Origin: Thiorhodovibrio winogradskyi
GTDB lineage: Bacteria > Pseudomonadota > Gammaproteobacteria > Chromatiales > Chromatiaceae
DNA length: 64,000 bases
NCBI RefSeq assembly: GCF_036208045.1
Contig: NZ_CP121472.1
Location: 1,685,531-1,749,530 of the forward strand
Direction: 5' to 3'
Shown here: positions 48,802 through 58,345 of the stretch, one piece after another
How the letters are laid out: the number at the start of each line of letters is the position of its first letter
How positions within the stretch are numbered: the stretch's first letter is position 1
Made by a program: the position numbers and the translations under genes
Notes under the pieces: generated by a model
What the model was told of the DNA's origin: nothing
Databases searched by the model: none
Seen by the model: only the letters and a program-made list of their open reading frames with translations

Positions 48802-49284
48802 ATGGCACTAACAGCATACATGGCGGTCAATGGGAAAAGTCAGGGCGACATCAAGGGTGACTGCACCCAAAGCGGCGATAAGAAAGATAAAATTCTGATC
48901 TACGCCGTCGACCACCAAGTCGAGATCCCAAAAGATACCCATACCGGACTGCCGACTGGACAACGCATTCATCAGCCGCTCACGGTCACGAAACATAAGG
49001 ATCAGTCATCGCCAAAATTGTTCAAATCCTGTTGTACCGGAGAACAATGCACGGTCACCATTGATTTCTATCGCATCAAAGACGATGGGACCGAGGAAAA
49101 ATACTACACAATCAAGGCGGAGGAGGCGATTATCGTCAACATGCGCGAGTATACGCCGGTCACCTTTTTGCCAGATAACAAGCCCTATCATGACATGGAG
49201 GATATCTCCTTCACCTACTCAAAGATTACCTGGACCTATAACGATGGCAATATTGAATACACCGATAGCTGGAAGGGGTCCTGA
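48802..49284 (+). CDS. hcp: T6SS inner-tube protein Hcp
   Basis: A 160-residue Hcp that stacks as hexameric rings inside the sheath and is secreted. It shows MALTAYMAVNGKSQGDIKG, TGLPTGQRIHQPLTVTKHKD, a Cys cluster (SCCTGEQC) and the C-terminal SFTYSKITWTYNDGNIEYTDSW typical of Hcp1-like proteins. It stands alone between two structured intergenic stretches, which fits its need for a much higher level than the other parts. Confidence 0.96.
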   Translation: MALTAYMAVNGKSQGDIKGDCTQSGDKKDKILIYAVDHQVEIPKDTHTGLPTGQRIHQPLTVTKHKDQSSPKLFKSCCTGEQCTVTIDFYRIKDDGTEEKYYTIKAEEAIIVNMREYTPVTFLPDNKPYHDMEDISFTYSKITWTYNDGNIEYTDSWKGS

Positions 49285-49369
49285 TCTGCCTGGCATGAAT
49301 CCGATCGCGATCAGCTGAGGCTTGGATTCGAGCTTCATTCCTGACGTGTTTCATGTGCCTCTAGGATTG

Positions 49370-49395
49370 GCGTACCGCACGGCTGTGCGGTGCGC
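49370..49395 (+). terminator. Strong hairpin between hcp and tssE
   Basis: Eleven base pairs with one G-T wobble and a GGCT loop (arms GCGTACCGCAC and GTGCGGTGCGC) lie 86 bp after the hcp stop. No T tract follows. It likely stabilises the hcp transcript 3' end or acts as a partial terminator, raising hcp over the downstream tss genes; a REP-like dispersed repeat is another option. Confidence 0.5.
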
Positions 49396-49440
49396 CCAAA
49401 GGCTTTGTTCCTGATGTGGGCCTGAAATAGGAATAATACA

Positions 49441-49857
49441 CTGCAAGAAAAGCGACTACTTGAGCGGCTTTCCGCGATTGAACATCAACCAGATTGGCGC
49501 GGTGCGACAGATCCAAAAAACGCCACTGCCTCGATACTTAGCCATTTGGCAAAGATACTGAACTGCCGGCAAGGTAGTGTACCTATCGCACCCGACTTCG
49601 GGATTCCGGATTTTACTGGTGTTCTTGGTACTTTCGATGAAGGTGCCTGGCCAGAGGTAGAGGATGCCATCGGCAAGGTCATCGCCAAGTATGAACCTCG
49701 ACTCGTCAATGTCGCGGTGCGCCACGAGATCAAGGCAGACAGTCCATTCGAGGTCGCCTTTCAGTTAGCGGCCACCATTCGCTTGGATGGACGGGAAAGT
49801 CCGATTCTGTTCGAGGCGGTTTTGAATTCCGACGGTCGCATTGAAGTCATGGAGTAG
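49441..49857 (+). CDS. tssE: T6SS baseplate protein TssE, probable CTG start
   Basis: A 138-residue TssE (gp25-like). The frame reads LLERLSAIE near its start and then RQGSVPIAPDFGIPDF, with the Arg-rich and ENPxxx-like region replaced by local variants. An in-frame TGA at 49423 limits the gene to the following codons, and the only plausible start there is CTG 49441, eight bases after an AGGA site. A TTG at 49546 would delete the conserved N terminus. TssE nucleates sheath assembly with TssF, TssG and TssK. The tssF start is six bases after its stop. Confidence 0.88.
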   Translation: MQEKRLLERLSAIEHQPDWRGATDPKNATASILSHLAKILNCRQGSVPIAPDFGIPDFTGVLGTFDEGAWPEVEDAIGKVIAKYEPRLVNVAVRHEIKADSPFEVAFQLAATIRLDGRESPILFEAVLNSDGRIEVME

Positions 49858-49863
49858 CCGGGT

Positions 49864-51594
49864 TTGCTCGACAAGTACTACCAGCAAGAACTAACCTATC
49901 TGCGCGAGTTAGCCACGGAATTCGCGGCTTTGCATCCGGGGTTGGCTCCGCTCCTCGCTGGCCAGTCGACCGACCCCGATGTCGAACGCATTCTTGAAGG
50001 GTCCGCCTTTCTGTCCGGGCTCATTCAGCAGAAACTCGATAGTAACTTCCCCGAATTGCTGCATGGGTTGCTGGAATTTATTTTCCCACATTATTTACGC
50101 CCGCTTCCGGCGGCGACTCTCATTGAATTCAAACCCAAGCAGGGGTTGCGGGAGCTAATTCGGGTTCCGCGGGGGATCACCGTCAACTCGGTCGAATCCG
50201 AGGGCGTGCGTTGTACCTTCACAACCTGCCAGGATGTCGATATTGCGCCGATTTCGATCAGTAGCCTAGAGTTCAAGAGCACGGGAAAAACCACTGGACT
50301 GCTGCGAATCGATCTCTCTGTTCCTGGTGCCGAGCTGAAACAGCTTCATCTCACGAAAATTCGGTTTTTTCTGGCTGGTGAGTATCACATCGCGGCGGAG
50401 CGCCATTGGGTTGTTATGACTCGGACCCGAAAATTGACCCTTGTCGGGGCCAATGGTCTGCGCCTCTCCCTGGCGCCGAGTGCAATAAAGCAAGTCGGGT
50501 TTCACGCATCACAGGCGCTCTTTCCGTATCCTACACGTTCTTTTCCCGGCTATCGAATCCTGCAGGAGCTTTTTTGTCTACCGGAGAAATTCTTATTTTT
50601 TGATGTGACTGGGCTCGATGTGCTGCGGACCCAGGACTTTGGCGGCAGCTTTAGCCTGGAATTCGAGTTCGGTGATCTGCCAGCGGACATGCCCAGCATG
50701 CGCGCGGAGCACTTCAAGCTTTTCGTGACGCCGGCGGTGAATCTCTTCCAGCACGATGCCGATCCGATTCTGCTTGATCATACCCGTGCGGATTATCTAG
50801 TGCGCCCGAGCTCTGGGCAATCCGGAGGCTACCAGGTTCATACGATCAATCAGGTGATGGGTTTTGTGCATGGCTCGGTGAATCCGCGTGAGTATCTTCC
50901 GTTCGCGCTTTTTAACCCGCAAGCCAAGGCGATGGCAGTGTATTCGCTGCATCATCGCCAATCCCCGCTGAGTGGCAAGGCGGAACTCTTTATTTCGGTG
51001 GCGCATCCAACGGCCAAGAATGAAACGACGACAGAAACCTTGTCGCTTGATTTATTGTGTACGAATGGCGCTGTCCCTGATACCCTGCGGGCCGGCGATA
51101 TTCGGATCCCGACCGAAAGCTCTCCGGTACTGGCGGACTTTGCCAACATCACGGCACCAACCGCGCAAGTCTTACCTCCGCTTGGCAAGGATGTGTTGTG
51201 GCGGGTGCTGTCGCATCTGTTCCTCAATTATCATTCCATTGCCAATGCCGACAATTTAAGAGCGCTGCTTAAGGTTTATATTTTTCAAGAAACCCGCAAT
51301 CGGGCGGCGGTGCTTGCCAATACCAAACGCATTGAATCCATTAAATCGGTTGAGCTCAAGGCGGCGGATCGATTTTTTCACGGCGCCTTATTGCGCGGAC
51401 AGGAGATTGTTGTTGAGGTCGACCCACAGGGTTTTGTTGGGCGCGGGGATCTCTACCTGTTTGGCTCGGTGCTGGATGTCTTTTTCGCCAACTATGCCGC
51501 ACTCAATTGCTTCACGCGTTTGAGTCTTCAAGACCCATCTCATAAGGAGCGCTTCACGTGGCCGACACGCCTGGGCGATCGAACGCTACTCTAA
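49864..51594 (+). CDS. tssF: T6SS baseplate protein TssF
   Basis: A 576-residue TssF (VasA/ImpG). It starts at TTG 49864 with LDKYYQQELTYLRELATEFA, followed by GHSSDPDVERLL-like GQSTDPDVERILEGSAFLSGLI and FPELLHGLLEFIFPHYLRP, all family hallmarks. With TssG it builds the baseplate wedges. Its last 37 bases overlap the start of tssG in another frame, which couples their translation. Confidence 0.95.
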   Translation: MLDKYYQQELTYLRELATEFAALHPGLAPLLAGQSTDPDVERILEGSAFLSGLIQQKLDSNFPELLHGLLEFIFPHYLRPLPAATLIEFKPKQGLRELIRVPRGITVNSVESEGVRCTFTTCQDVDIAPISISSLEFKSTGKTTGLLRIDLSVPGAELKQLHLTKIRFFLAGEYHIAAERHWVVMTRTRKLTLVGANGLRLSLAPSAIKQVGFHASQALFPYPTRSFPGYRILQELFCLPEKFLFFDVTGLDVLRTQDFGGSFSLEFEFGDLPADMPSMRAEHFKLFVTPAVNLFQHDADPILLDHTRADYLVRPSSGQSGGYQVHTINQVMGFVHGSVNPREYLPFALFNPQAKAMAVYSLHHRQSPLSGKAELFISVAHPTAKNETTTETLSLDLLCTNGAVPDTLRAGDIRIPTESSPVLADFANITAPTAQVLPPLGKDVLWRVLSHLFLNYHSIANADNLRALLKVYIFQETRNRAAVLANTKRIESIKSVELKAADRFFHGALLRGQEIVVEVDPQGFVGRGDLYLFGSVLDVFFANYAALNCFTRLSLQDPSHKERFTWPTRLGDRTLL

Positions 51595-52745
51595 GCCCCC
51601 CCGGGTCGGCCGAGAAAGCCTCTCCCAAGACGGCGTTAATCAAAACGGCGTCGACCAAAAAGGGGAAAGAAGTCAGGGTTCTCGAGCGCCTGTTGGAGAA
51701 CCCGCGCGCCTTTTCTTTCGTGCAAGGGGTGAAGGTGCTACGCCAGGCTCACGGGTCACCGGGGATGCCGGGCCTGGTGGGTTTTCTGCACAATCAGCTC
51801 CGAGTTCGCCCGGAGTTGTCGCTGGGTTTTCCCGCGACCGATATGACCGCAATTCGGGAAATTGTCAAACCCGACCCAAAAGATGCGCAGCAGGAAGGCG
51901 CCCAACAAGCAGACCAGGAGTATAAAACAGACAGGGAAGTGGAACGGCGTTTTGAGATCACCGCGACCTTTCTTGGGTTGTATGGCCCCTCCTCACCGCT
52001 GCCAACCTTTTATACCGAGGAATTGCTTGACGAGCAGCGGCAAGACCAAAGTGCGGCGCGGGATTTTCTCGATATCGTCAATCATGGTTTTTTCGTGCTG
52101 TATTGTCTGGCCGATCTCCATTACAACCTGGTGCGTCGGGTCTGTACCGAAAACGACGATGAAATTGTCAAACTCTTTTATCGACTAGCCGGTCTTGGGC
52201 ATGAGGAAATGCTGGGGCGTCCGCTGCGCGACCCTGGCGCGTTAATGCGTGCGATCGGGCTGCTGACCCAGTTTCCGCGCTCGGCGGCCGGGCTGGAGCA
52301 TCTGCTTGCCGATCGCATCGGCGTACCGGTCGAGGTGGTGCAATGCGAGCCGCGCAAGGCGCGGATTCCAACCGACCAACGCTGCGCGCTGGGAACCGAG
52401 ACGGGGTTTCTGGGCGCTTCGAGCTATCTCGGAAGCGAGGCGCTTGATGTGAACAGCAAAATCCGACTTCGCATTGGCGACATGGGTGCCACCGCTTTTC
52501 GCCGCTATCGCTTCGGGACTTCGGACTATCAGGAACTCTTGGCGGTGATTTGTTTTTTTTGTACGCAACCGGTCGAATTCGATCTGGAATTTATTCTTGC
52601 CGCCGATGAAGCGGAACCAGCATGCCTGGGCGCTGGGGACTGGTCGACTTTGGGTTGTGCCACTTGGATGGCGCCACCGGCAGGATCTCGCGTCGCTGCC
52701 TGTTACAAAGATTGCCGCCAGCACCTGTCTTACTCTTCTTCCTGA
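51558..52745 (+). CDS. tssG: T6SS baseplate protein TssG
   Basis: A 395-residue TssG (VasB/ImpH). It starts at GTG 51558 within the end of tssF. The first 40 residues are a variable leader. The conserved part begins at VLERLLENPRAFSFVQGVKVL and continues with VRPELSLGFPATDM, LYGPSSPLPTFYTEELL and FLDIVNHGFFVLYC. It pairs with TssF in a 2:1 wedge complex. Confidence 0.94.
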   Translation: MADTPGRSNATLSPPGSAEKASPKTALIKTASTKKGKEVRVLERLLENPRAFSFVQGVKVLRQAHGSPGMPGLVGFLHNQLRVRPELSLGFPATDMTAIREIVKPDPKDAQQEGAQQADQEYKTDREVERRFEITATFLGLYGPSSPLPTFYTEELLDEQRQDQSAARDFLDIVNHGFFVLYCLADLHYNLVRRVCTENDDEIVKLFYRLAGLGHEEMLGRPLRDPGALMRAIGLLTQFPRSAAGLEHLLADRIGVPVEVVQCEPRKARIPTDQRCALGTETGFLGASSYLGSEALDVNSKIRLRIGDMGATAFRRYRFGTSDYQELLAVICFFCTQPVEFDLEFILAADEAEPACLGAGDWSTLGCATWMAPPAGSRVAACYKDCRQHLSYSSS

Positions 52746-52756
52746 GGTATCGGGCC

Positions 52757-55408
52757 ATGATGACCGTCGAATTAAAAGCGCTGTTGAACAAGTGCAATCT
52801 ATCCATGACTTCGGCGCTGACCACCGCGGCTGGGCTCGCGGTTAATCGAACCCATTACGAGGTCTCTGTCGAGCATCTGTTTCTTGCCTGCTTGCAGGCG
52901 CCCGACACGGATCTGCCAGTCGCGCTCGCGCGCTTTGGTGTCGATGCCGGACGACTTCAGGCGGCCTTGAATACCTGCCTGGAGGACTTTCGCGCGGGCA
53001 ATGCGTCGCGCCCGGTGTTCTCTCCTTTTCTGGGAGAGTTGCTGGAGTCAGCCTGGCTGGTTGCTTCGGTCGATCTGGGTGTGCCGCGGATTCGCTCCGG
53101 CGCCGTTTTGCTTGCGTTTCTGCGCAAACCGGCTGTCTATGCGCAGGGCGGCTATGTCGATCTGCTCCAGGCGATCAATCGTGACAGCCTGCAGCAGGAG
53201 TTCTGGACTTGGTCCAAGTCCTCGAAAGAAAGCGATGGGGATGCCGGCGGGCATGCGGCTGGCGCGCCAGCCGCCGCGACTGGCGGCGAGAGTTTCATCG
53301 CGAAATTTTGCGAGGATTTCACGGCCAAGGCACGACAAGGCAAGATCGACGCGGTTTTTGGTCGCGACCAGGAAATCCGCCAGATTGTGGATATTCTCGG
53401 TCGGCGGCGCAAGAACAATCCCATCCTGGTCGGTGAGCCAGGTGTTGGCAAGACAGCGGTGATCGAAGGGCTGGCCTTGCGCATCCTGCAGGGCGATGTG
53501 CCTGATGCCTTGCGGGATGTCAGCTTGCTGGCCCTCGACATGGGACTGCTGGAAGCCGGCGCAGGAATGAAGGGCGAGTTCGAGCGTCGTCTTAAAGGTG
53601 TTCTTGATGAGGTCAAGTCGAGCGAGAAGCCGATGATTCTGTTCATCGACGAGGCGCATACATTGGTCGGAGCCGGGAATACCGCGGGAGGCTCGGACGC
53701 GGCAAATCTACTCAAGCCCTCGCTGGCGCGCGGCGAGATTAAGACCTGTGCGGCGACCACCTGGGTCGAGTACAAGAAATACTTCGAGAAGGATCCCGCG
53801 CTGGCGCGCCGTTTTCAGCTCGTCAGCCTGAACGAACCCAATGTCACGACCGCCACCTTGATTCTGCGCGGTCTGCGCGAGTCATACGAACAGGCGCATG
53901 GGGTCATTGTCCGCGACGACGCCCTGGCCAGCGCCGCCGAGTTGGCCGATCGTTTCATTCAAGGGCGCTTTCTGCCCGACAAGGCGATTGATCTCCTCGA
54001 TACTGCCTGCGCGCGGGTCAAGGTCAACCTGTCATCCAAACCTGCCGCGCTCGAGGATTTGGAAAGGTCCATGCAAGCCATGGACCGAGAACGCCGTGCG
54101 CTGGTGCGTGACGCCGCCGATGGGGAGACCCTCGAGTCCGGTCGGGTTGAGGCACTCGAGCAACGGATCGCCGAAGCTGGCGAACAAGCTGATCGCCTGA
54201 GAACCGCCTGGCACAAGGAGTTGGACGCGGCCAAGGTGCTGATTGCCGCGCGTGACGCGCTGAACGCGGCTAGCGAGTCGGCGACAACGGAGACCGCCTC
54301 CGATGCCGACTCTTCGGACTTGGCGAGCTTGCGCGAGACCTTCGAGCAAGCGAAAGCCGGATTACTGGCGGCGCGCAGCGGAGAGGGGCTGATCGAAACC
54401 GAGGTCACGCCCGACATGGTCGCGCGTGTCGTCAGTGACTGGACAGGGATTCCCGTTGGCAAGATGGCTCGGCAACAAGCGGCCTTGGTGGCCACGCTCG
54501 GCGAGCGACTGCGTGAGCGTATTAAAGGGCAGGATGTCGCCGTCGATCTGATTACCGCCGCGATCAAGGCCTCGCGCGCTGGACTGCGCTCGCTTGATCA
54601 ACCCCAGGGGGTTTTTCTGTTGGCGGGTCCGTCCGGCGTGGGCAAGACGGAAACCGGACTGGCGCTGGCGGATTTGTTGTTTGGTGACGAAAAAAACGCT
54701 GTCACCATAAACATGAGCGAATTTCAGGAAAAACACACGGTATCGCGCCTGATCGGCTCACCGCCCGGATATGTCGGCTATGGCGAGGGCGGCATGCTGA
54801 CCGAGGCCATCCGGCAACGGCCTTATTCTGTCGTGCTACTTGATGAGGCGGAAAAGGCGCACCTTGATGTGCTGAACTTGTTTTACCAGGTGTTCGACAA
54901 AGGCATGCTGACCGATGGGGAAGGCAAGAATATCAGCTTCCGCAATACCATTATTATCTTGACCTCGAATCTCGCCGCCGATGTCATTCAGGAGATGACC
55001 AAGGATGGAACGGAATTCGATCAGGAGACCCTGATGAATACCATCAGGCCCATTCTGTCTGAGCACTTCAAGCCCGCGCTCCTGGCCCGAATGACCATTA
55101 TTCCCTATCGTGCGCTCTCCAATGATGCCATCAAGCGTGTGACTAGGCTCAAGCTTGATGTGCTTGCATCCCATTTGGCCTGCAATACCAAGATGGTACT
55201 GTCGTATTCGGAGCAGGTGATCGAGCAGATAGCCAGTCGCTGTACCGAAGTGGAAACCGGGGCAAGAAATATCGAATATGTCATCGCCGGTACCATCATG
55301 CCGCAATTATCCCAGGCGGTACTTGCGCAAATGACCGGCAGTTCTCCGCCATCATCGGTGTCGCTCGATGTGGGCGGGGATGGCGGATTTATCACCACCT
55401 TTGCGTGA
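52757..55408 (+). CDS. tssH: T6SS sheath-disassembly ATPase TssH (ClpV)
   Basis: An 883-residue AAA+ unfoldase that recycles contracted sheath. It has an N-terminal ClpN repeat (ALLNKCNLSMTSALTTAAGLA), first Walker A GEPGVGKTAV and Walker B ILFIDEAHTLVGAG, a coiled-coil middle domain (about 420-540), and second Walker A GPSGVGKTETG. The start ATG 52757 begins at the MMTVELKALLNKC conserved N terminus, 12 bp after tssG. Confidence 0.95.
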   Translation: MMTVELKALLNKCNLSMTSALTTAAGLAVNRTHYEVSVEHLFLACLQAPDTDLPVALARFGVDAGRLQAALNTCLEDFRAGNASRPVFSPFLGELLESAWLVASVDLGVPRIRSGAVLLAFLRKPAVYAQGGYVDLLQAINRDSLQQEFWTWSKSSKESDGDAGGHAAGAPAAATGGESFIAKFCEDFTAKARQGKIDAVFGRDQEIRQIVDILGRRRKNNPILVGEPGVGKTAVIEGLALRILQGDVPDALRDVSLLALDMGLLEAGAGMKGEFERRLKGVLDEVKSSEKPMILFIDEAHTLVGAGNTAGGSDAANLLKPSLARGEIKTCAATTWVEYKKYFEKDPALARRFQLVSLNEPNVTTATLILRGLRESYEQAHGVIVRDDALASAAELADRFIQGRFLPDKAIDLLDTACARVKVNLSSKPAALEDLERSMQAMDRERRALVRDAADGETLESGRVEALEQRIAEAGEQADRLRTAWHKELDAAKVLIAARDALNAASESATTETASDADSSDLASLRETFEQAKAGLLAARSGEGLIETEVTPDMVARVVSDWTGIPVGKMARQQAALVATLGERLRERIKGQDVAVDLITAAIKASRAGLRSLDQPQGVFLLAGPSGVGKTETGLALADLLFGDEKNAVTINMSEFQEKHTVSRLIGSPPGYVGYGEGGMLTEAIRQRPYSVVLLDEAEKAHLDVLNLFYQVFDKGMLTDGEGKNISFRNTIIILTSNLAADVIQEMTKDGTEFDQETLMNTIRPILSEHFKPALLARMTIIPYRALSNDAIKRVTRLKLDVLASHLACNTKMVLSYSEQVIEQIASRCTEVETGARNIEYVIAGTIMPQLSQAVLAQMTGSSPPSSVSLDVGGDGGFITTFA

Positions 55409-55425
55409 ACAGCTAGGAGATCACC

Positions 55426-56202
55426 ATGAAAAAGCGTGTCTGGTTGAGCCTGCTGGAAAACAATGAGGATCTGGGCCGGCTGCTGGCCGATGAGTTACGC
55501 CGTTATGGCCTGGACGCCCAGGGACATGTGTGGGAAGACGATTTGGCTCAGTTTGCCTGGGCGGGGGCCATCCCCGATCTAACTAGGGCAGATTGCGCGC
55601 TCTGGATCATCGCGGGCGCCGCCACGCGCTTTGATGACCCGGTGACCCGCAAAGGCTTGGCCTTGCTTGCGCTCGCCGCGCAAGTGGCGCATGGGCCGGA
55701 TTTTCCCATTCTGCTCTCGCCCTCCGCCGCCAAGGTCGATCCGCTCAGCTTGCCGACGCCGCTGCGCTCGGCCGAGTGCGTACAAAGTGGTCTCGGCGCC
55801 AAGGCGGCGGTGCGCGCCAATGCCAAGGCGGCTTCGCCCGTGGCGGATTACCGGCTGGCTGTCCACCCGATGCCGGGTCTCGGGCTTTGGTTCGAGGTAG
55901 GGCCCGCGCGCGATCCATGGCAGGGCGCCATCCTGGGGTGTCAAGGCGGAAAGGACGCCCGGCCCGATGCCCAGGGCGTTGGCTTGGCTGGCAGTGTTCC
56001 CAATCGCTCGACCTTGAAATATCCGGTGCGGGATATGCGCATCCAAATGCAGGACAGAGAATATCTGACCTGGGGGGCGAAAAATGCCATTTCTCCGGCG
56101 GAGTCTCTTTTCGTGCGTGTCACCGAAACGCCGGACAACCTCATCTTTGGCGCCTTTCCAGAGGATGACGCGGCGGAGGTTTTCTCCGTGACGCTGGTGT
56201 GA
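55426..56202 (+). CDS. Unrecognised protein encoded between tssH and tssJ
   Basis: A 258-residue soluble protein with no signal peptide or membrane helix. It starts MKKRVWLSLLENNEDLGRLL and has a first half with a DCALWIIAGAATRFDD strand-loop and a second half rich in beta-type sequence (WFEVGPARDPWQGAILGC, TETPDNLIFGAFPEDDAAEVF). I do not recognise the family. Its place inside the operon, 17 bp after tssH, makes a T6SS role likely (an assembly, effector-loading or regulatory part). It lacks features of TagF, TagH/Fha or PpkA. Confidence 0.75.
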   Translation: MKKRVWLSLLENNEDLGRLLADELRRYGLDAQGHVWEDDLAQFAWAGAIPDLTRADCALWIIAGAATRFDDPVTRKGLALLALAAQVAHGPDFPILLSPSAAKVDPLSLPTPLRSAECVQSGLGAKAAVRANAKAASPVADYRLAVHPMPGLGLWFEVGPARDPWQGAILGCQGGKDARPDAQGVGLAGSVPNRSTLKYPVRDMRIQMQDREYLTWGAKNAISPAESLFVRVTETPDNLIFGAFPEDDAAEVFSVTLV

Positions 56203-56274
56203 TCGATGCCACCTTCCACGCCTGTTGTTTATGATTATTAATACTACCGCTGTTGTTTAAAGGCAAGAGAGTTT

Positions 56275-56943
56275 ATGAAAACCGGGCAATGCCTTTCTTC
56301 GGTCATTCGTTCTTGCGCAGCTCGGGCGGCTTATGGCAGTGCAACCTTCAAGGGGGTCAGCAAAGGGTTTCCATTACTGGTGATAGCCCTGGCGAGCTTG
56401 CTCCTTGGTGGTCTTTCGTCCTGCGCGAGCAAGCCGCCGCAGAAAAAGCCCTGGGAGGTGCCGCAAGATGCCAAATCACCGGATCAGATCAAATGGACCT
56501 ATCACCCCAAGGGGCTCACGCTCGACATCACCGCCGATAAGAACCTGAATCCTTATTCCGGCTTTTCGCATACCACCTTGCTGTGCATTTATCAGTTGTC
56601 CGCGCCGACGGCTTTTCAGGAATTGAGCGGCAATATCGGCGGACTGGTCAAGCTGCTGCAATGCGAGCGTTTCGATCCCACCGCGGTAAAAACCGATCGG
56701 CTGTTCATCACCCCAGGGCAAAAGACCACCCAAGTGTTCGATCGCGCCGAGGGTGCGAGCCACGTCGGATTGGTGGCCGGTTTCCAACAGCTTCAGCCCG
56801 GGGCCGCGACCGTGCAGGCGGATTTTCCCGTGACCCGCAGGCGCAAACACCTTTGGTCGATGCGACATGTCTATAACCCCGGAACCCTGACACTGACGGT
56901 GATGCTTGGTCCGGATTCCATCCAAAACCTGGGGCTCGACTAA
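56275..56943 (+). CDS. tssJ: T6SS outer-membrane lipoprotein TssJ
   Basis: A 222-residue lipoprotein. The signal sequence is long (about 50 residues) and ends with lipobox LSSC. The mature part shows the TssJ beta-sandwich (LTLDITADKNLN, HTTLLCIYQLSAPTAFQEL, RLFITPGQKTTQVFDRAEGASHVGLVAGFQ). It anchors the TssL-TssM complex to the outer membrane. Its stop overlaps the tssK start (TAATG). Confidence 0.93.
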   Translation: MKTGQCLSSVIRSCAARAAYGSATFKGVSKGFPLLVIALASLLLGGLSSCASKPPQKKPWEVPQDAKSPDQIKWTYHPKGLTLDITADKNLNPYSGFSHTTLLCIYQLSAPTAFQELSGNIGGLVKLLQCERFDPTAVKTDRLFITPGQKTTQVFDRAEGASHVGLVAGFQQLQPGAATVQADFPVTRRRKHLWSMRHVYNPGTLTLTVMLGPDSIQNLGLD

Positions 56944-58340
56944 TGTTGCGTGGGCCAATTTACTGGCATCAGGGGTTGTTTCTACAGCCCCAGCATTTCC
57001 AATTGTTAAATCAGCAGCTCCCGGAGATGCTGGTGCCACTGCTTGCGCGGCTAAGACCCTATTTCTGGGGGCTGGCGGCTGGCGGCCTGGATCCCTCGGC
57101 CCTTGCGGCGCGTCGGCTTGATCTGCTTGAGACCAGCCTGTTGCTGCCCAACTCGGCCGTGCTTCTCAGCTGCCCGGGCAACGCGGTCTGCGCGCCCCGT
57201 ATCATCGCGCCAGAAACGGTTCCAGCGGAAGGGTCCTGCCTGGTCTATCTCGGCCTTCGTTGCCCGAGCGCGGGTGAGCCCAACCTGACCCTGGCTCCGA
57301 GCATCACTGAGATGGCCAATGCGCCAACCCGGCTTGCCGCCCCAGTGGAGCCCGAGGATGTGGCGGACCTCTATGGGGATGGGCCGCCCGCGCAGGTGCG
57401 CTCTCTCTCCTATGTATTGAATTTTGTGTTCGAGCACGAACTCGAGCATGCCGGTAACCTGGAACTCATGCCAGTGGCGCGCTTGGTCCAGGAGGATGGC
57501 GACATCAAGCTCGACAGCGGTTATGTTCCCCCCTGTTTGTGCCTGTCGGTGTCGAGCGTGCTCGGTGCCCTGGTACGTGATCTGCTTGATCGCATCCTAG
57601 GGAAATCGGCGCAGCTGGAGGGGTACAAGAATCTCTCCAGCCGGGAGTTCATTTCCGCTGACTTCACGCTGCTGTTGATGGCCTTGCGCTCCTTGTCGCG
57701 CAATGCCGCGCGTCTGGAGCAAATGCTTGAATCCCCCTGTCAGTCGCCCTGGGAGGCCTTCGGGCTGCTGCGGGAATTGGCGGCCGAGCTGTCGGTGTTC
57801 TCGGTGGACACGGATGCCACTGGCAGCCATTGGCAGGATAAACGTGTGATTCCATCCTATGCCCATGAGGACATCGGGCATTGCTTCGCCAGTGTGCATG
57901 CGGTCATTGTTTCCCTGCTCGAGAATATCACCGCCGCGCCGCGTTATGTGCTGCGCTTTATCTTCGCGGAATCTTATTGGACCCTCAGGTTGCCGGCGGA
58001 ACTCGCGGCCGGGACTCCGGCGGATTATGGTGGATTCTGGTTGGTGCTGCATTCCGACGCGGTCACGCCCGAGGTGCTGCGCCAGCAGGTCTTTCAGTCG
58101 TTGAAGGTCGCACCTGGCACGACCATGAGTTCGCTGCTGGTGAGGGCCTTGCCCGGGATAGCGCTCATCCCCTCCGATGGGCCTCCAGCGGGTCTTCCGC
58201 GGCGGGGCGGTACCTGCTATTTCCAACTGACCCTGGATGACACCCAATGGGAGGAGGTCATCAAATCCAATACCCTGGCGCTGCATTGGTCGGATGCCCC
58301 GGCTGATCTTGACGCCCAACTGGCGATTTTGTCGAGGTAA
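56943..58340 (+). CDS. tssK: T6SS baseplate-membrane linker TssK
   Basis: A 465-residue TssK (VasE/ImpJ). It opens with the family start MLRGPIYWHQGLFLQPQHFQ and has VLLSCPGN and LEHAGNLELMPVARL in the shoulder domain, and LPRRGGTCYFQL near the end. TssK trimers join the baseplate to the TssL-TssM complex. The tssL start follows after five bases. Confidence 0.94.
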   Translation: MLRGPIYWHQGLFLQPQHFQLLNQQLPEMLVPLLARLRPYFWGLAAGGLDPSALAARRLDLLETSLLLPNSAVLLSCPGNAVCAPRIIAPETVPAEGSCLVYLGLRCPSAGEPNLTLAPSITEMANAPTRLAAPVEPEDVADLYGDGPPAQVRSLSYVLNFVFEHELEHAGNLELMPVARLVQEDGDIKLDSGYVPPCLCLSVSSVLGALVRDLLDRILGKSAQLEGYKNLSSREFISADFTLLLMALRSLSRNAARLEQMLESPCQSPWEAFGLLRELAAELSVFSVDTDATGSHWQDKRVIPSYAHEDIGHCFASVHAVIVSLLENITAAPRYVLRFIFAESYWTLRLPAELAAGTPADYGGFWLVLHSDAVTPEVLRQQVFQSLKVAPGTTMSSLLVRALPGIALIPSDGPPAGLPRRGGTCYFQLTLDDTQWEEVIKSNTLALHWSDAPADLDAQLAILSR

Positions 58341-58345
58341 CAGGT

